Source: Adiantum capillus-veneris (taxonomy: Eukaryota; Streptophyta; Polypodiopsida; Polypodiales; Pteridaceae). Taken from it: DNA of 64,000 nt. Location: contig CM043944.1 of the NCBI GenBank assembly GCA_014529385.2, positions 179,352,240-179,416,239 on the forward strand, read 5' to 3'. The notes beneath the pieces were generated by a model. It was not told where the DNA came from and ran no database searches. It saw only the letters and a list, made by a program, of their open reading frames with translations. A program made the translations under genes and the position numbers. Of this stretch, positions 48,260 through 58,677 are shown in pieces; within the stretch, counting starts at the first letter, position 1, and the number at the start of each line of letters is the position of its first letter.

Positions 48260-48887
48260 TTATGGGCTGAAGTAATCTTTGGGTTGACGGCTGGTAAGAG
48301 GATCTTTAAGTGCATGTAAAGATTTTTCATATCTGATCTTTCTTTCTTTGTCTGGAACCTGCAAAAATTGCATGGTGACCCTGTTTTTTAGCTCAATGAC
48401 TGAGTAGCCTACAAATCTGGAGGTTAGGTTGCTAATCACTGGCCCAAATATCTTTGTTCGCCAAGTAAAGAACCCTGTATAGAACGCTTCCTCAAACGCC
48501 AACATATTGTTAGATGGCAAGAACATGCATCGGGCGTAGAAGCCATAAAGGACTTCTTTGGAAGGTTGGCTGCTTAGGTTGTAGCAAAGACCCTTATTGC
48601 CCTCAAGGAATGACATGCATGGTGCTCTTGCTTGCTCTGGCTTGTGAAAAGCTTCAATGCATGTGAGCAACATTCGGCGAAATTATGTCGTAGCCATTCT
48701 CATTGCTAAATTGAGTAGACATAGACGTATTTACACGTACATCCATTGTCGCTAAAATTTGAGTCCACCCGAATGGCTCAAACAAATGCTCTGGAAAGGG
48801 CTCATGTACATAGGCTTCGTCTGTGCAGTCCCTTTCTAGGATACATTCTTCTCGTCTCAAGCTTCCATTTTTTGAAGCTCCACACAT
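48260..48887 (-). CDS. Element C terminal ORF, unknown function
   Basis: Two overlapping frames (48887-48654, then 48673-48260, 137 codons). The second reads MLLTCIEAFHKPEQARAPC...YGFYARCMFLPSNN...EEAFYTGFFTWRTKIFGP and ends with a basic DKERKIRYEK segment just 25 bp from the PPT. It is Cys/Phe-rich with no transmembrane or catalytic signature and is not RT, RNase H or IN. A one-base frame change joins the two parts. Position suggests a lineage-specific accessory protein or a remnant of pol that I cannot recognise. Confidence 0.45.
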
Positions 48888-49089
48888 CCAAATAGGGTGT
48901 CTTTGTTTAACTAGGATAGAATTTTAGCTTCAGCCGAAGAGACTGCATCAAACTCTTGGATGGGTGTTTTCAAGACTTCTCTATAAGTGTGATCTTTTAG
49001 ATTGACTTTTATTATAGATCCCACTTGCTTCAAGTACATATAATTGTTTCCCCAATCTTGGATAAGTTGTACCTATCGCATGAAAGGTC

Positions 49090-49345
49090 TTTTCAATATA
49101 ATTTCATAGTTGATTTTTTTTCCCAAAGTCTATTATGGTAAAAGTGTGTTGATATTCAATTCCATAGGAATTGACTATCACCTTTCAAGCAGCCCTAACG
49201 GTCTCTCAATGTGTCTGTCAGCCAACTGCAATTCATTAGAGTTTGTCTAATGGCTGGTTGTCCCAGGATTCCCATACTGCTTTAGTGGCTATGGCTATGC
49301 CAGCTCCACTATCCAGTATCCCCATGGTTTCAATGTCATTACATT
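49090..49345 (-). pseudogene. Element C protease
   Basis: Minus-strand translation gives METMGILDSGAGIAIATKAVWESW with an intact D-S-G-A active site. In a shifted frame it continues with NELQLADRHIERPLGLLE, the flap/second-half landmark of plant gypsy proteases. A frameshift and stops between them (about 49250) disrupt the domain. This is the last polyprotein domain before the terminal ORF. Confidence 0.75.
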
Positions 49346-49432
49346 TCATGGGAAGGGTGTTTTCTTCTTCTCCTTTATAATATTCTCCGACTTTGTTCAT
49401 GGGAAAAAGATTGAATCTCTTTGTTGTCCATT

Positions 49433-50418
49433 TTATTTTTTCAATTTTTTTGAGATTAACCCCGTTATCCCCACCTTTTCTAGGGTTTTTTGTATATCAT
49501 TCCATAAGTATGGTCTGAGTTTTAACAGTTTTTCCAAGGTAAGAGTGCATTGGATGGGTGTAGGCATGATTGAATGAATGTTGTCTACTTCTAGGGTCTG
49601 TTCAGTTCTTTTTACTTGAGTGGTCTTACACACGATGGATTCATCTTCATTATCTCCCAAGTAAGAAGGTAATGTTTCCAAGGTCAATGGTTTTGACATT
49701 CTTGAAGCTTCAAATCTGCAATCCCCATCCAAGGATTGTACATCCATGTTCATATCAAAAGGTAGGTTAGGCTCCCACCATTGATCTCTCTCAATTTTTC
49801 CCATAAACGTCATGGCCAGTCTTCCTCTACGAATGGAATTCCGTCTAAGGTATCTTCGCTGTCAGGCACTATAAGCTCTGGTTCTTTTGTTTCAAGGTGG
49901 GGTTCTGCCACCACATTGGATTTTTCTTTAGTGTCTCTTACCACAATCTCTTCAGGTTTTTTGATACTTTCAAGGTTGGGTTTTTGTTTTTCCAGCATTT
50001 CTTGCGTGATTCTTATCAAATTTTGGTAAGCTTCCAGTTTAGTTGCTTCCATGTCTAAAGAAGGATAGTTTTTCCATTTGTTGTCCATGTTTTGGCATGC
50101 TTTAAGTCCTGCTTGGTAGGCTTTCAAGGCCGCATTAATAGACTCAAAAATTCTATCAACCAGAATGGATCCTCCATATTTCACAGTTGGTTCCTTGAAT
50201 TCACTTGCAGTTTCTTTTAACTTTTCTTGGAATAGCTTTTTTGTTTTCTCCTTGATTTCTACCTGTTGTTTTTGTTTTCTCATCTCATATCCTTTGCTTC
50301 TACTCCTTTTGATTCTTTGAGAGGGAAGTTTCATATTTTCCGAATCATCAGAGGAGTTGTGTTTCTTTTTCTTGGCATGTGCTCTAGTGATTACCTTGAT
50401 TGGAACAATCAATTTCAC
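49433..50418 (-). pseudogene. Element C gag-PR linker
   Basis: 50418-49810 is a Lys/Glu-rich frame with basic patches (RIKRSRSKGYEMRKQK) and helical repeats. 49813-49433 has TLTLEKLLKLRPYLWNDIQKTLE, a segment commonly found just before PR in plant gypsy polyproteins. It joins gag to PR and the two frames overlap by 4 bases. Confidence 0.6.
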
Positions 50419-50499
50419 TCTCTGATGAGCTACTAGGTATCACTTGGACGACGTTTACTACGGTTTTACCCTTGTTCAAAAGATTTTTAGGACAATATT

Positions 50500-51411
50500 T
50501 CAAAAAGTGTCCTCCCTTTTGCAACATTGTATGCAATAGGCTTCAACTGGTTTGAGCTTCTTGTGAGGCTCTGGACATTCATTTTTCCAATGATCATCAG
50601 CACCACACTTATGACAATTTCCTGTTCTTGGCTTCATCATGGGTCGTACCATGGGAGATCTGACAACTTGATTAGCTACATAATACATCGGTGCGAGCTC
50701 TAATGGAGCATAAGTCACGGTTTCTTCCATTGGTGGTGGATGTGAATTATACCAATCTCCTTCTACCATTACTATAGATGAACTAGGCTCCGCATAGGGT
50801 GTAACAGGCACTAATGCTTGTTCATCTATAACTCCTTCAGAGTGCATGTACTTTACAGGCACTGCATTATGTCTTGGATGCGGCGGTTGTTGTCCGACCA
50901 CAGGTTGAGGTCTTTCCATACCCATCGGTGGTCTTTGAGCTGGTGCCATGTTAGGTTGGTATTTGTACATGGGTTGTCCTTGTGGCCTCATGGGCATGTA
51001 CTGAACATTCCCATCATACTTTGGTCTAAAGTAGCACTCGTGGGTCTCATGGTTGGTCCATTTATCCTTAATTGCACACCATTTTTGTGGCCTAATTGGT
51101 TGTCCCTGTGGAGGTATCCCTTGTCTTGGTCCCCTCATAGGTGCTTTTTGCATGTTGTTCATCATGTCGTTCATCCTTTTAAGCATATCTTCTATGGCTG
51201 AGAGTGGTGTTGCAGTAGTCGTTCCCACTTGTGTTGGTTTAGTGGATGTTGTTTGCTCACTTTGGTTATCCTTAGGGACACCTTCTTCGTTAAAAATTTT
51301 GCAATTGTCTCCTAAGTCAATAGCATCTGATACACACGCTCCTAGGGTTGTATGATTTTCATTGTAGAGTATAGCATGAAGTTCTTTGTTTAGCAGTCCC
51401 TCGAAAAACAA
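50500..51411 (-). CDS. Element C gag C-terminus with zinc knuckle
   Basis: 303-codon open frame. It starts in the capsid tail (EGLLNKELHAILYNENHTT), then a Pro/Gln/Met-rich linker, and ends in the nucleocapsid knuckle CHKCGADDHWKNEC (C-x2-C-x4-H-x4-C) plus a further Cys cluster (YCIQCC). It would bind and package element RNA. In copy D the same linker is interrupted by the TTAA element; the intact insertion site here is ttaa at 51179-51182. Confidence 0.8.
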   Translation of the reverse strand: MFFEGLLNKELHAILYNENHTTLGACVSDAIDLGDNCKIFNEEGVPKDNQSEQTTSTKPTQVGTTTATPLSAIEDMLKRMNDMMNNMQKAPMRGPRQGIPPQGQPIRPQKWCAIKDKWTNHETHECYFRPKYDGNVQYMPMRPQGQPMYKYQPNMAPAQRPPMGMERPQPVVGQQPPHPRHNAVPVKYMHSEGVIDEQALVPVTPYAEPSSSIVMVEGDWYNSHPPPMEETVTYAPLELAPMYYVANQVVRSPMVRPMMKPRTGNCHKCGADDHWKNECPEPHKKLKPVEAYCIQCCKREDTF

Positions 51412-51474
51412 AGATACAAGTCATTCTTCTATAGGTATCTCCAGCTCTGGGCATCTTGCAATGTATTGTTTGAT

Positions 51475-51717
51475 TCAAGTTGCATAATCCCTAACAGTCT
51501 CACCATGTTTTTGTTTAAAGCTGTAGATTTGAGCTACCGTATTATGTTTGATCCCTGTTTTGGAACAAGCAGCTACAAATCCTTGAGCTAATGTGTTCAA
51601 GTCCATGATTGACCTTGGTGGAGTTTTTTGGAACCATGTCAATGCTTTGCCTTCTAATGTCATTCCAAACCCCTCGAATTGAGTATGAAAATCGAATATA
51701 CGTTCTGCTCTTAGCAC
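51475..51717 (-). pseudogene. Element C gag capsid core
   Basis: FDFHTQFEGFGMTLEGKALTWFQKTPPRSIMDLNTLAQGFVAAC fits the Retrotrans_gag pattern. A near-identical segment is at 62752-62994 in D. One or two stops separate it from both neighbours. Confidence 0.8.
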
Positions 51718-51791
51718 TTGCTTAAAGCTTTCTAAGTGGTCGTATGGATCCCCTGGTCCCCTGTATTTTCTGACCCATTTTTGAAAATTAG

Positions 51792-52704
51792 CTAGTCTGA
51801 CGCGTCTGTTTGATTCAGCTCCAGGTCTTCTAGCAGTTGGTCTTGTTCCAAGTCCTTCAAACGAGTCTTTTGGAAATAGTGACTCATGTAGCCCGGGACT
51901 AGCCTTAGTGTCACCCGATTTTCTACGTGATAAGGTGGTTTTGGTTTCTTTACATTACTCTCAGATGATCTCTCACGGTGTTCATCTCTTGGAATTGTTT
52001 CTGGTCCTTGTCCCAATATCCAATCCCGTATGGAATACCCTTGGTATTTGGTTTGTTCTACCTCCTCAGGAGTCATCATAACAAAGTTGTTGTTCTACCT
52101 CCTCAGGAGTCATCATAACAAAGTTGTTGGTCTACCTCCTCAGGAGTCATCATAACAAAGTTGTTGTTATAGCAATCCCTAAACAAGTAAGTTGGTAGGT
52201 CTACTGGTCCCTTATCTTTGTTCTTGAATATATACATGATCTTCATGGCCGTTAGTTGTTCTGTTTGGCATGCGAAGTTCATAAAAGATCCTTTATGTTT
52301 CTATCTTCCCAACAATAGACCCCAATCCTAGGATTATCTGTACTAAGCCGTTTCAAAGGCTTCAAGTCTACTTGATCGTATCCCTCAAATTCTAAAGTTG
52401 GTGGTCCTTCTTTTGCTGACATATCTGGGATTATGGTGTTTACTGCTAACCCCCATTTGTCTACCACATCAGGGTTTTCAACTTGTACATATTGAGTTCC
52501 GTTTCTGTCCATGTACATTTTTCCTTTTTTGTTTGCCCTAATCTCTAATTCGAACTCAATACCATGGTCATCAATGCGAATAGCATACTCCTCGTTAGGG
52601 TCCAAGTAAACATGTGCTCCATGACGGTTAGTCTTGTAAAAAGAGAGTATATGCTTATAGCACATTGTCGTTCCGGTTTCCAAGTGCGTTGAGTAAGAAG
52701 ACAT
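51792..52704 (-). pseudogene. Element C gag N-terminus, broken by a 37-bp triplication
   Basis: 52704-52279 opens with MSSYSTHLETGTTMCYKHIL and continues through GVYCWEDRNIKDLL. 52079-51792 carries EVEQTKYQGYSIRDWILGQG. In D these two parts are one continuous frame (63648-63244). Here three tandem copies of a 37-bp unit replace the single D copy and disrupt the frame. No known domain beyond its being N-terminal gag by position. Confidence 0.75.
52057..52167. repeat. 37-bp unit, three tandem copies
   Basis: Units start at 52057, 52094 and 52131 and are nearly identical. Copy D has one unit (63335-63371). Confidence 0.95.
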
Positions 52705-54801
52705 TTCGAATGTTGAGTCTCAAAAAGTGTCTAAGACTTCTTCAAGAATTGTGTGCAAGGAATTGCCTTGATTCACGCTTTCTTCCGTGGATACTCTACT
52801 CGAGGTTTCTTTGAGTATGCTCTAATTATGCTGGAATTTCCTAGTATACGACCAGATCTAAGGTTCATATAGACTTATGAATCCCTGGATAGAGTACTCA
52901 CCTTTGAATTGACTTGTCGTCAATTTCCACTTGATTCAATTGCAACTTTCTATCAAGCCACTGATTCCTCGTCTGCAACTTGATTCCTGTATAAATTTGA
53001 TCAAGTTAGCTATTCTTCTCTAAAGACAATAGAGTTTTTGCTAACTCTAGTAATTGGTCTCTGTGTATCACTTCAAATCAAGCTATGGGAGTCAAAATTT
53101 GACTTTCAGATTCAACTTAGCAAAAACTGAAAGGTTTGATCTGCAACTGGAAATTGAGTGAACCTGTACCAATTTTGATCCGATTGAACCCAAAGTTGCC
53201 CAGTGGCTTTATATTATGTTGGTCCAACACTGTATAAGTTGAAAAGTCAAAATTGATATCTCTGGATAGCAGAAGTAAATAATTGCGATTATTTACTTTT
53301 GTCAATTTTTTTATTGGTTTGACAAGTATACAACTTGTTAAAGTCTCTGGACAACTGTCAACAAGTTTGGACAAAATTTGATCAAGTTTATCAACTGTTT
53401 TGTGTTCGCAGACTCTGATTTTGAGAATCTGCCTTAAGTCTCACTTTTGTGATCCAAATTTTACCAAAATTGATTTGTGAGGTCTACTTGATATGCTTGA
53501 TCTTGTGGCATACTCAAACTTGCAAATTTCTCAAGTTTTGAAGCAGATATAAATAATCACCATTATTTACTCCAGCTATATTTTTGTAACTTTTTGTGCC
53601 AACTTTGACACAGATCTATTAAGCACCTCTAGTTAAGGTTCACTAGCCAAGTTTCATCAAGTTTTTATGGTCAAATGGTCGTCAATTATCTGTCCGTAAA
53701 CTAACTTTACAAATTTGGTGACAATTTTCAATCCAGTGATCCAAATCTTACCAAATTTAGTTTTTGAGCTTATTACAACATGTTAAAAGTAGAGGTATGC
53801 TGAAAAATGGGGCAAATGTATATAATCGTGATTATTTACAATTGACAAGTTTTTGCAAACTTTTGATCAATTGAGCATCTACACATGTTTATCGCATCAA
53901 TGTAAGCCTGTGAATCAATTTTCAACAAGTTTGGACAAATTTTTTCCAATTTACACTCAAGATTCAAAAAGTCAGTACAAAATTTATTTTTCACCCATTT
54001 TTTTGCCAGTTTGGTGATCCAAATCTCTTGGGCCTTTACAACAGTTGTTTGTGCACATGCAATGAGTCAATGGTATGAACCTTGGTCAATTTGGAGCAGA
54101 AAGTTAATAATCACGATTATTAACTTTAGGCTTGAAATGAACACTTTTTTGCAATTTTTTTCAAGACAGTCTTTACATGAGCTATTTTAAGCCTATGAAT
54201 CGAGTAAAAACTTAGTTTGGCCTAAAATGTCAAGAAAAAGTAAATAATCTGACTTTTGGCCAACTCTTGAAATTTTTACCTCGAAGTGTCTTTGAGCTTA
54301 CTAACTGGTTCAGACAACTCTTAAGCTTATTCTCCAGTGGGATTGAGTGGTTTCGAGTCTTTTTGAGCTATTTCTAGCCCTAGACCTGAAATTATGCAAC
54401 TTCTAATAACAACTCACACTTGATTCTTTCAGAGAGAGCAATGTTCTGAAATCCACCTCGGATCCTACTTACCCTACTCCTAGATTCTCATGCAATGGGG
54501 TTGTGAAAAGTGTCCACAAACACTCGTTTTCTTGTCTTTTATGTTTTTCTAAGCATTGATCTTAAGACTTGTCTCGTCTACCAATCATTCTCAAAATCCT
54601 AATGTATTTCTACAATCCCACAATCCTAAAGGCACTCAGCAAGTACGATTACTTCCAAGCTACCTCTACACAGAAAAAGATAAAAATCTTAAGCTATGCG
54701 GTTTCTAAAAGAAAGTTTTAAACTCTAGGCAAACCTAGAGGAAGTTAAAGGACAACTACACAAGACGCTCGTATTTTCTCCTAGTTTAGGTCTCTTCGAT
54801 C
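52705..54801 (-). other. Element C leader with regularly spaced hairpins
   Basis: About 2.1 kb, AT-rich, no open frame of note. Inverted repeats lie at 53275-53296, 53550-53569, 53817-53840 and 54101-54126 (spacing 275, 267 and 284 bp), with a half-site at 54240-54250. The phrase 'gatccaaat(t/c)t' recurs at 53451, 53738 and 54016. The leader is therefore an old tandem array of ~280-bp units, each with one hairpin. Confidence 0.75.
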
Positions 54802-54818
54802 CTCGACAGCGGTGCCAA
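54802..54818 (-). promoter_or_regulatory. Primer binding site of element C
   Basis: Minus-strand TGGCACCGCTGTCGAGG shares 13 of 17 bases with the tRNA-Asp-type site TGGCGCCGTTGCCGGGG and lies next to the 5' LTR. Confidence 0.7.
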
Positions 54819-54819
54819 A

Positions 54820-55720
54820 TGTGGGACGCATGTCTAACCTCACCATCCTATCTTATTGCAGTATTAGCAGAACCACGATTAATTTGTCAATCCATGGGAT
54901 GAAGCCGACTCAACTAGTGCATGGAGGCTACAAGAGGTTGTCAATCTCTCGAAAAACAACTAACAACTCGCATCTAACTCAAGCTACAGTCAAGTGACTG
55001 AAATCACCAAAAGCCAATCGCTCATCGGCAAACAAATCACATCCATTACAGCATCAATTGACATCCAAACATAACAAAACTTCTAAGACAAGTTTATAAG
55101 ACCTAAGCACACATGCTTATGGTTTCAAACCCCACTTTAGGTCAAGTTCCAAAATTGCAATTATTAACAATAGTGGATTTTTGACCTAGTCATTTTCGAC
55201 CCAGAATGCATCTAAATGCTTAGCAATGATGCCCCAATATCCCGTCTATGCTTAGTTTTTAATTTGAAAGTGTAAGTATCTAGTTATGATGAAATTAGGC
55301 CAAGAGTCGGCGACACCAAAAGCTATGAAATATTGTGAACTGCTTTATACGTCAATGCGCAGATCTCTTACCTGCGGTTGCAATGCAGCAAAGGTGATGC
55401 GATGTGACAATCGGGGAGGGAGTAGTAAGCACGAGAAGGAGAGGAGAGAGCGTTGTTAGCTCATGCTATGTATTTCTTATCCAAAAACTTATTAAAACAA
55501 CTTACAAAATTTGGCTTATATACCTTAGCCAAGGTTTTTGGGTGGTCAAAACTAATAATTTGGAGTTCTAGTGAAGCTAGGAAGTGACTGGCTGATACAA
55601 TCTGGAAGCTTGTAGCCTCGGCTCATTAATTACAGAGTTTATCCAAAAAAATAAGAGTTACAATATTCCCGATTTATTAAAATAATAAATGTTTGGTATC
55701 CATGTTAGCTTGTTGTAACG
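54820..55720 (-). repeat. 5' LTR of element C
   Basis: 901 bp, partner of 47331-48220. Its outer end reads 'ttgttgtaacg' where the partner has 'actgctaaca', so the terminal bases have mutated. Confidence 0.85.
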
Positions 55721-56229
55721 CCATTGTAATGTGTTACGGGCTCAATGGGAGTTCCAAGATGTAAAGAATATGGCAGTTAGTGTGCCTAGGTTGCAGATTC
55801 AGTAAGTGGTGGAGCCCTAAAGGCCTTGGGCGCTCGGACATTGCATATTTTTACCCTAGGTATATAAGGCAGTGTGTAAAAAACATTGGGGTCCTCAAGC
55901 TCATTTGTTGAGAGCACTCTTTGGTGAGAGCTCTTGAGGTGTGTAGTTATGGATTCCTTGAGCTTCTCCTTGCTCATGAGACTTGATTAACACTAACTAA
56001 TGATTTGGTACATGCCAAGTGCTACAAATGTGGACCATATCCTCCATAGTCCTCCCACCACAAAACTGAGCCAATCTTGTTGCGATCAGCCTATGCATCT
56101 ACACATCCATAGGAGCCCTTCTTTTTCCTATAGTTGAGTAGCTCATCTCTAACCTTGCATCTGATGTCACTTCTAGGCTCAAGTCTCTCCAATGCAAGCC
56201 GCCATCCTTTGCTCACCTCCTTGTCAGTC
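55721..56229. other. Spacer with a TATA-like site
   Basis: 'ggtatataaggc' at 55859-55870 resembles LTR TATA boxes in this window and is followed by a GAG(A)GCTC-rich segment, so an LTR fragment on the plus strand is plausible. No partner was found. Confidence 0.35.
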
Positions 56230-57426
56230 TAAGTAAAAAGGGAACTATGGGGGGTGGTTACAGCATTGAGGTGTGACAAGGAGTACTTGATAGGGGCATC
56301 AGTGGTTGTGAAAACTGATTGTTTGCCACTTCTTGGAATGATCACAAACTGTTCGACTCCTGATATTGCAATGCTGCGATGGATAGCCTACATAAAGTCC
56401 TTGAATCCTGAGTTCAAGCATATTGAAGGGAAAGATAATCCAATGGCAGATATGCTATCTAGGGCAAGGTATGAAGGTGAACAGGATATAATTATTGAGG
56501 AAGATGATGTTGGCACAAAGTTTTACACTATTGATCGTGCAAAGAGTAGTCATGCATGTTTTCTGTCTTCACTTGACTCCTTTTCAGAGGAACTATATGA
56601 GGATGAATGGATCTTGATAGGTCGCTACTTAAGTACTCTGCAGAAGCAGGATGATTGGACTCAACAAGAATTTAAGAGGATAAGAAGAAAAGCATATGGA
56701 TACTTATTGAGGGATGGCTACTTATGGAATCATCCTAAACGAAGAGATGGAGCATCCTTGCGCGTAGTATGCGATAAGGTTGCTCAGCAACAAATCATCA
56801 AGGAGTTCCATGAAATTTTATGGGCAGGACATTGAGGTGTATGGGCAACATTTTCCAAAGTAAAAGAAAGGTATTGGTGGAAAGGGATGTATAAGGATGT
56901 GGCTCAGTTTGTGGAGTCTTGTGTGACATGCCAAATGTATTCAAATGTACGGCATCATGATGGACTACATCCTACTTATCCATTAGCCATGCATTACACA
57001 TGGGTTGTGGATTTGGTTACAATGCCTTTGGGACTTTGGCAAATGAGGTATTTGGTGCTTGCAATAGAAGATTTGTCTAATCAAGTTGAAGAGCGAGCAT
57101 TGAGGACAAAGAGTACACAAGCTATATGTAAATTTCTTCTTGAAGATGTGATCTATCGCTATGGGTGTGTGGGAAAGATAATTGCAGATAGAGGAGAATT
57201 GGATGCTGATGAAGCAAGGGAATTCTTCTCTAGAATGGGCATCAAACTAGATTTAACTTGTGCTTATAACCCAGAGGGAAATGAAAAAAGTGAAAGAGGG
57301 CATCCTCCAATAATCAAAGCTTTAGCTAAGGCTTGTGAAGGTAAGCTTGGAGAGTGGCCAAGGTTACTGCCATTTGCATTGCAAAAACTACCAACATTGG
57401 AAGATTTGGAAAAGCTAGATGAGTAA
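56230..57426 (+). pseudogene. Element B RNase H (3' half) and integrase
   Basis: Starts abruptly at VKRELWGVVTALRCDKEYLIGA, the second half of RNase H, with LRWIAYIKSLNPEFKHIEGKDNPMADMLSRARYE. A stop at 56833-56835 (probable CGA to TGA in 'GHRG') precedes the rest of IN: zinc-binding Cys pair CVTCQMY, catalytic Asp in VVDLVTMP, Asp in IIADRGEL and Glu in NPEGNEKSERGHPP. This is the same lineage as element A, whose RNase H ends where this one begins. IN would insert cDNA; one stop apart, it is well preserved. Confidence 0.82.
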
Positions 57427-58026
57427 AGGCTAACTGTCGTAGCTCACATCTATGCACAAAAGCGAAAACAAAAAAAGTTATTTGATTCCCACTTAATCAC
57501 AAAAACCTTCAAGAAAAGGTACTTAGTTTTAGTCTATTCCCTTAAGCAACACATTACCAAGTTTAAGAAAAAGGGAAATGGACCATTTATTATTAAAGAT
57601 GTATCTCCAAGTGGAGCAGTAAAATTGTCCACCCTAGATGGTGAACCAATGGCTAATTGGATTAGTGGATATCGTTTAAAGAAATACAATTTGCCACTAA
57701 CCAATGAATTGCTAGAAAGAATGCATGCAGGCAAACAAAGGAAGATTAAACGACAGCATATTATTGATGAAGCCCAAGAGGAAGCTCGGCTTTGGGTACT
57801 CAAAAGGAAAGCTGCTCTAAAAAATCAACAGATACCGATTCACATCAACACGCTGGAAATAGATGACCAACAATGGGAATTACCTGAAGATGTAGTTTTA
57901 ACAGATGATGACTGGTTAGACGGAATGGACCTGCACATCAAAGTACAACTCAACAATCATAGCACGAATGCTTTGGTCGACACAGGAGCTAGAGTAAATG
58001 CAGTAAATTATTCCACGTTGTCGTGA
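57427..58026 (+). pseudogene. Element B IN C-terminal region followed by a protease-like motif
   Basis: 57534-57730 reads KKKGNGPFIIKDVSPSGAVKLSTLDGEP and GYRLKKYNLPLTNELLERMHAGK, the usual C-terminal region of plant gypsy integrases. In the same frame, after a Lys/Arg-rich helix and an acidic stretch (LPEDVVLTDDDWLDG), comes LHIKVQLNNHSTNALVDTGARVNAVNYSTLS. It contains a D-T-G-A retropepsin-type active-site motif with the expected preceding hydrophobic strand. The frame stops at 58024-58026. A protease motif after integrase is unusual; the flap and C-terminal half are not seen. Confidence 0.6.
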
Positions 58027-58328
58027 TGTGGCACGTACATAGTGTGGAATAAAATCATTCACCTCACTTTTGACACGTCTTGATCATGGAAATAAAAGCA
58101 ATCATGTACATATTGGGATATATGCTAAAGCGGCTACTGCGGTCGCTATCATGTATATACCTATCCGGGGAGTTGTGGCCCTGGATGTGGCACATTTGAG
58201 TGCTTTTCCACTTGATAAGATGCTTAATTTGGTTTTAAAATGTATATATTTCAATTGTTTCATGGTGGCACACTCATCTCGCCTATAAAGATTGATGCGG
58301 GTAAAAATTGCCAAAAATAGCAGCTATC
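58023..58328 (+). repeat. Putative LTR of element B
   Basis: Starts TGATG and ends TATCA, and is followed by a PBS-like sequence. No second copy in the window, and no PPT precedes it, so the left limit is a guess. Confidence 0.35.
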
Positions 58329-58345
58329 AGGCGCCGTTGCAGGAT
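58329..58345 (+). promoter_or_regulatory. PBS-like site upstream of gag B
   Basis: 'GGCGCCGTTGCAGGATT' matches the tRNA-Asp-type site (TGGCGCCGTTGCCGGGG) over 11 consecutive bases after the missing T. It sits 350 bp upstream of gag. Confidence 0.55.
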
Positions 58346-58393
58346 TGCATGGAAAGTCACCCAAAATGGTATATTGATGGAAAATGATGCTTA

Positions 58394-58593
58394 TCTATGC
58401 CTTTTATGCTTATGCAAGTGATCCCACAAATTTAGGAATTTTTCTGACTCCGTTTGGGATTTTTCACATCAAAAATGACATTTTTTGGGTAAAAAATGAG
58501 CTGAAAATGGCCTACTTTTGGTCCAAAGTGGCAAAATGGCCCAAAAATTGACACATCAGCTCATCATTCCGTGGGGAAGAGAGAGAAGGGGAC
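58394..58593 (+). repeat. 200-bp dispersed repeat, copy 2 (matches 12376-12575)
   Basis: Lies between the PBS-like site and the gag start, so it is probably leader sequence of element B. Confidence 0.9.
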
Positions 58594-58677
58594 ATTTCTG
58601 GTGAACCTGATGCGAAGGAGCTGGGGTGGGGGTTCAAATACTTGTTTTGAATGGTTTGATTACAAATAATTAAAGCT

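Larger units (their letters stand above)
47331..55720 (-). mobile_element. Element C: LTR retrotransposon with gag and protease but no RT/IN
   Basis: The LTR pair is 47331-48220 and 54820-55720. PBS (54802-54818, minus) and PPT (48221-48234, minus) are in the right places. Internal minus-strand order: 2.1 kb leader with hairpins, gag N-terminus, capsid, zinc knuckle, basic segment, PR, unidentified ORF, PPT. There is no room for RT, RNase H or IN: only about 0.86 kb separates PR from the PPT. A second gag copy (D, 60796-63999) shows it is a family. No clear target duplication was found. Confidence 0.85.

Noticed and set aside
53275-54126. Regularly spaced palindromes as a possible CRISPR array
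   Set aside because: Spacing is ~275 bp, the intervening DNA is itself repetitive, the genome is eukaryotic and it lies inside an LTR element leader.
55681-55725. Target-site duplication for element C
   Set aside because: Flanks (cccag on the left; ccatt or gccat on the right) do not match, and the outer LTR end has mutated, so no duplication can be claimed.
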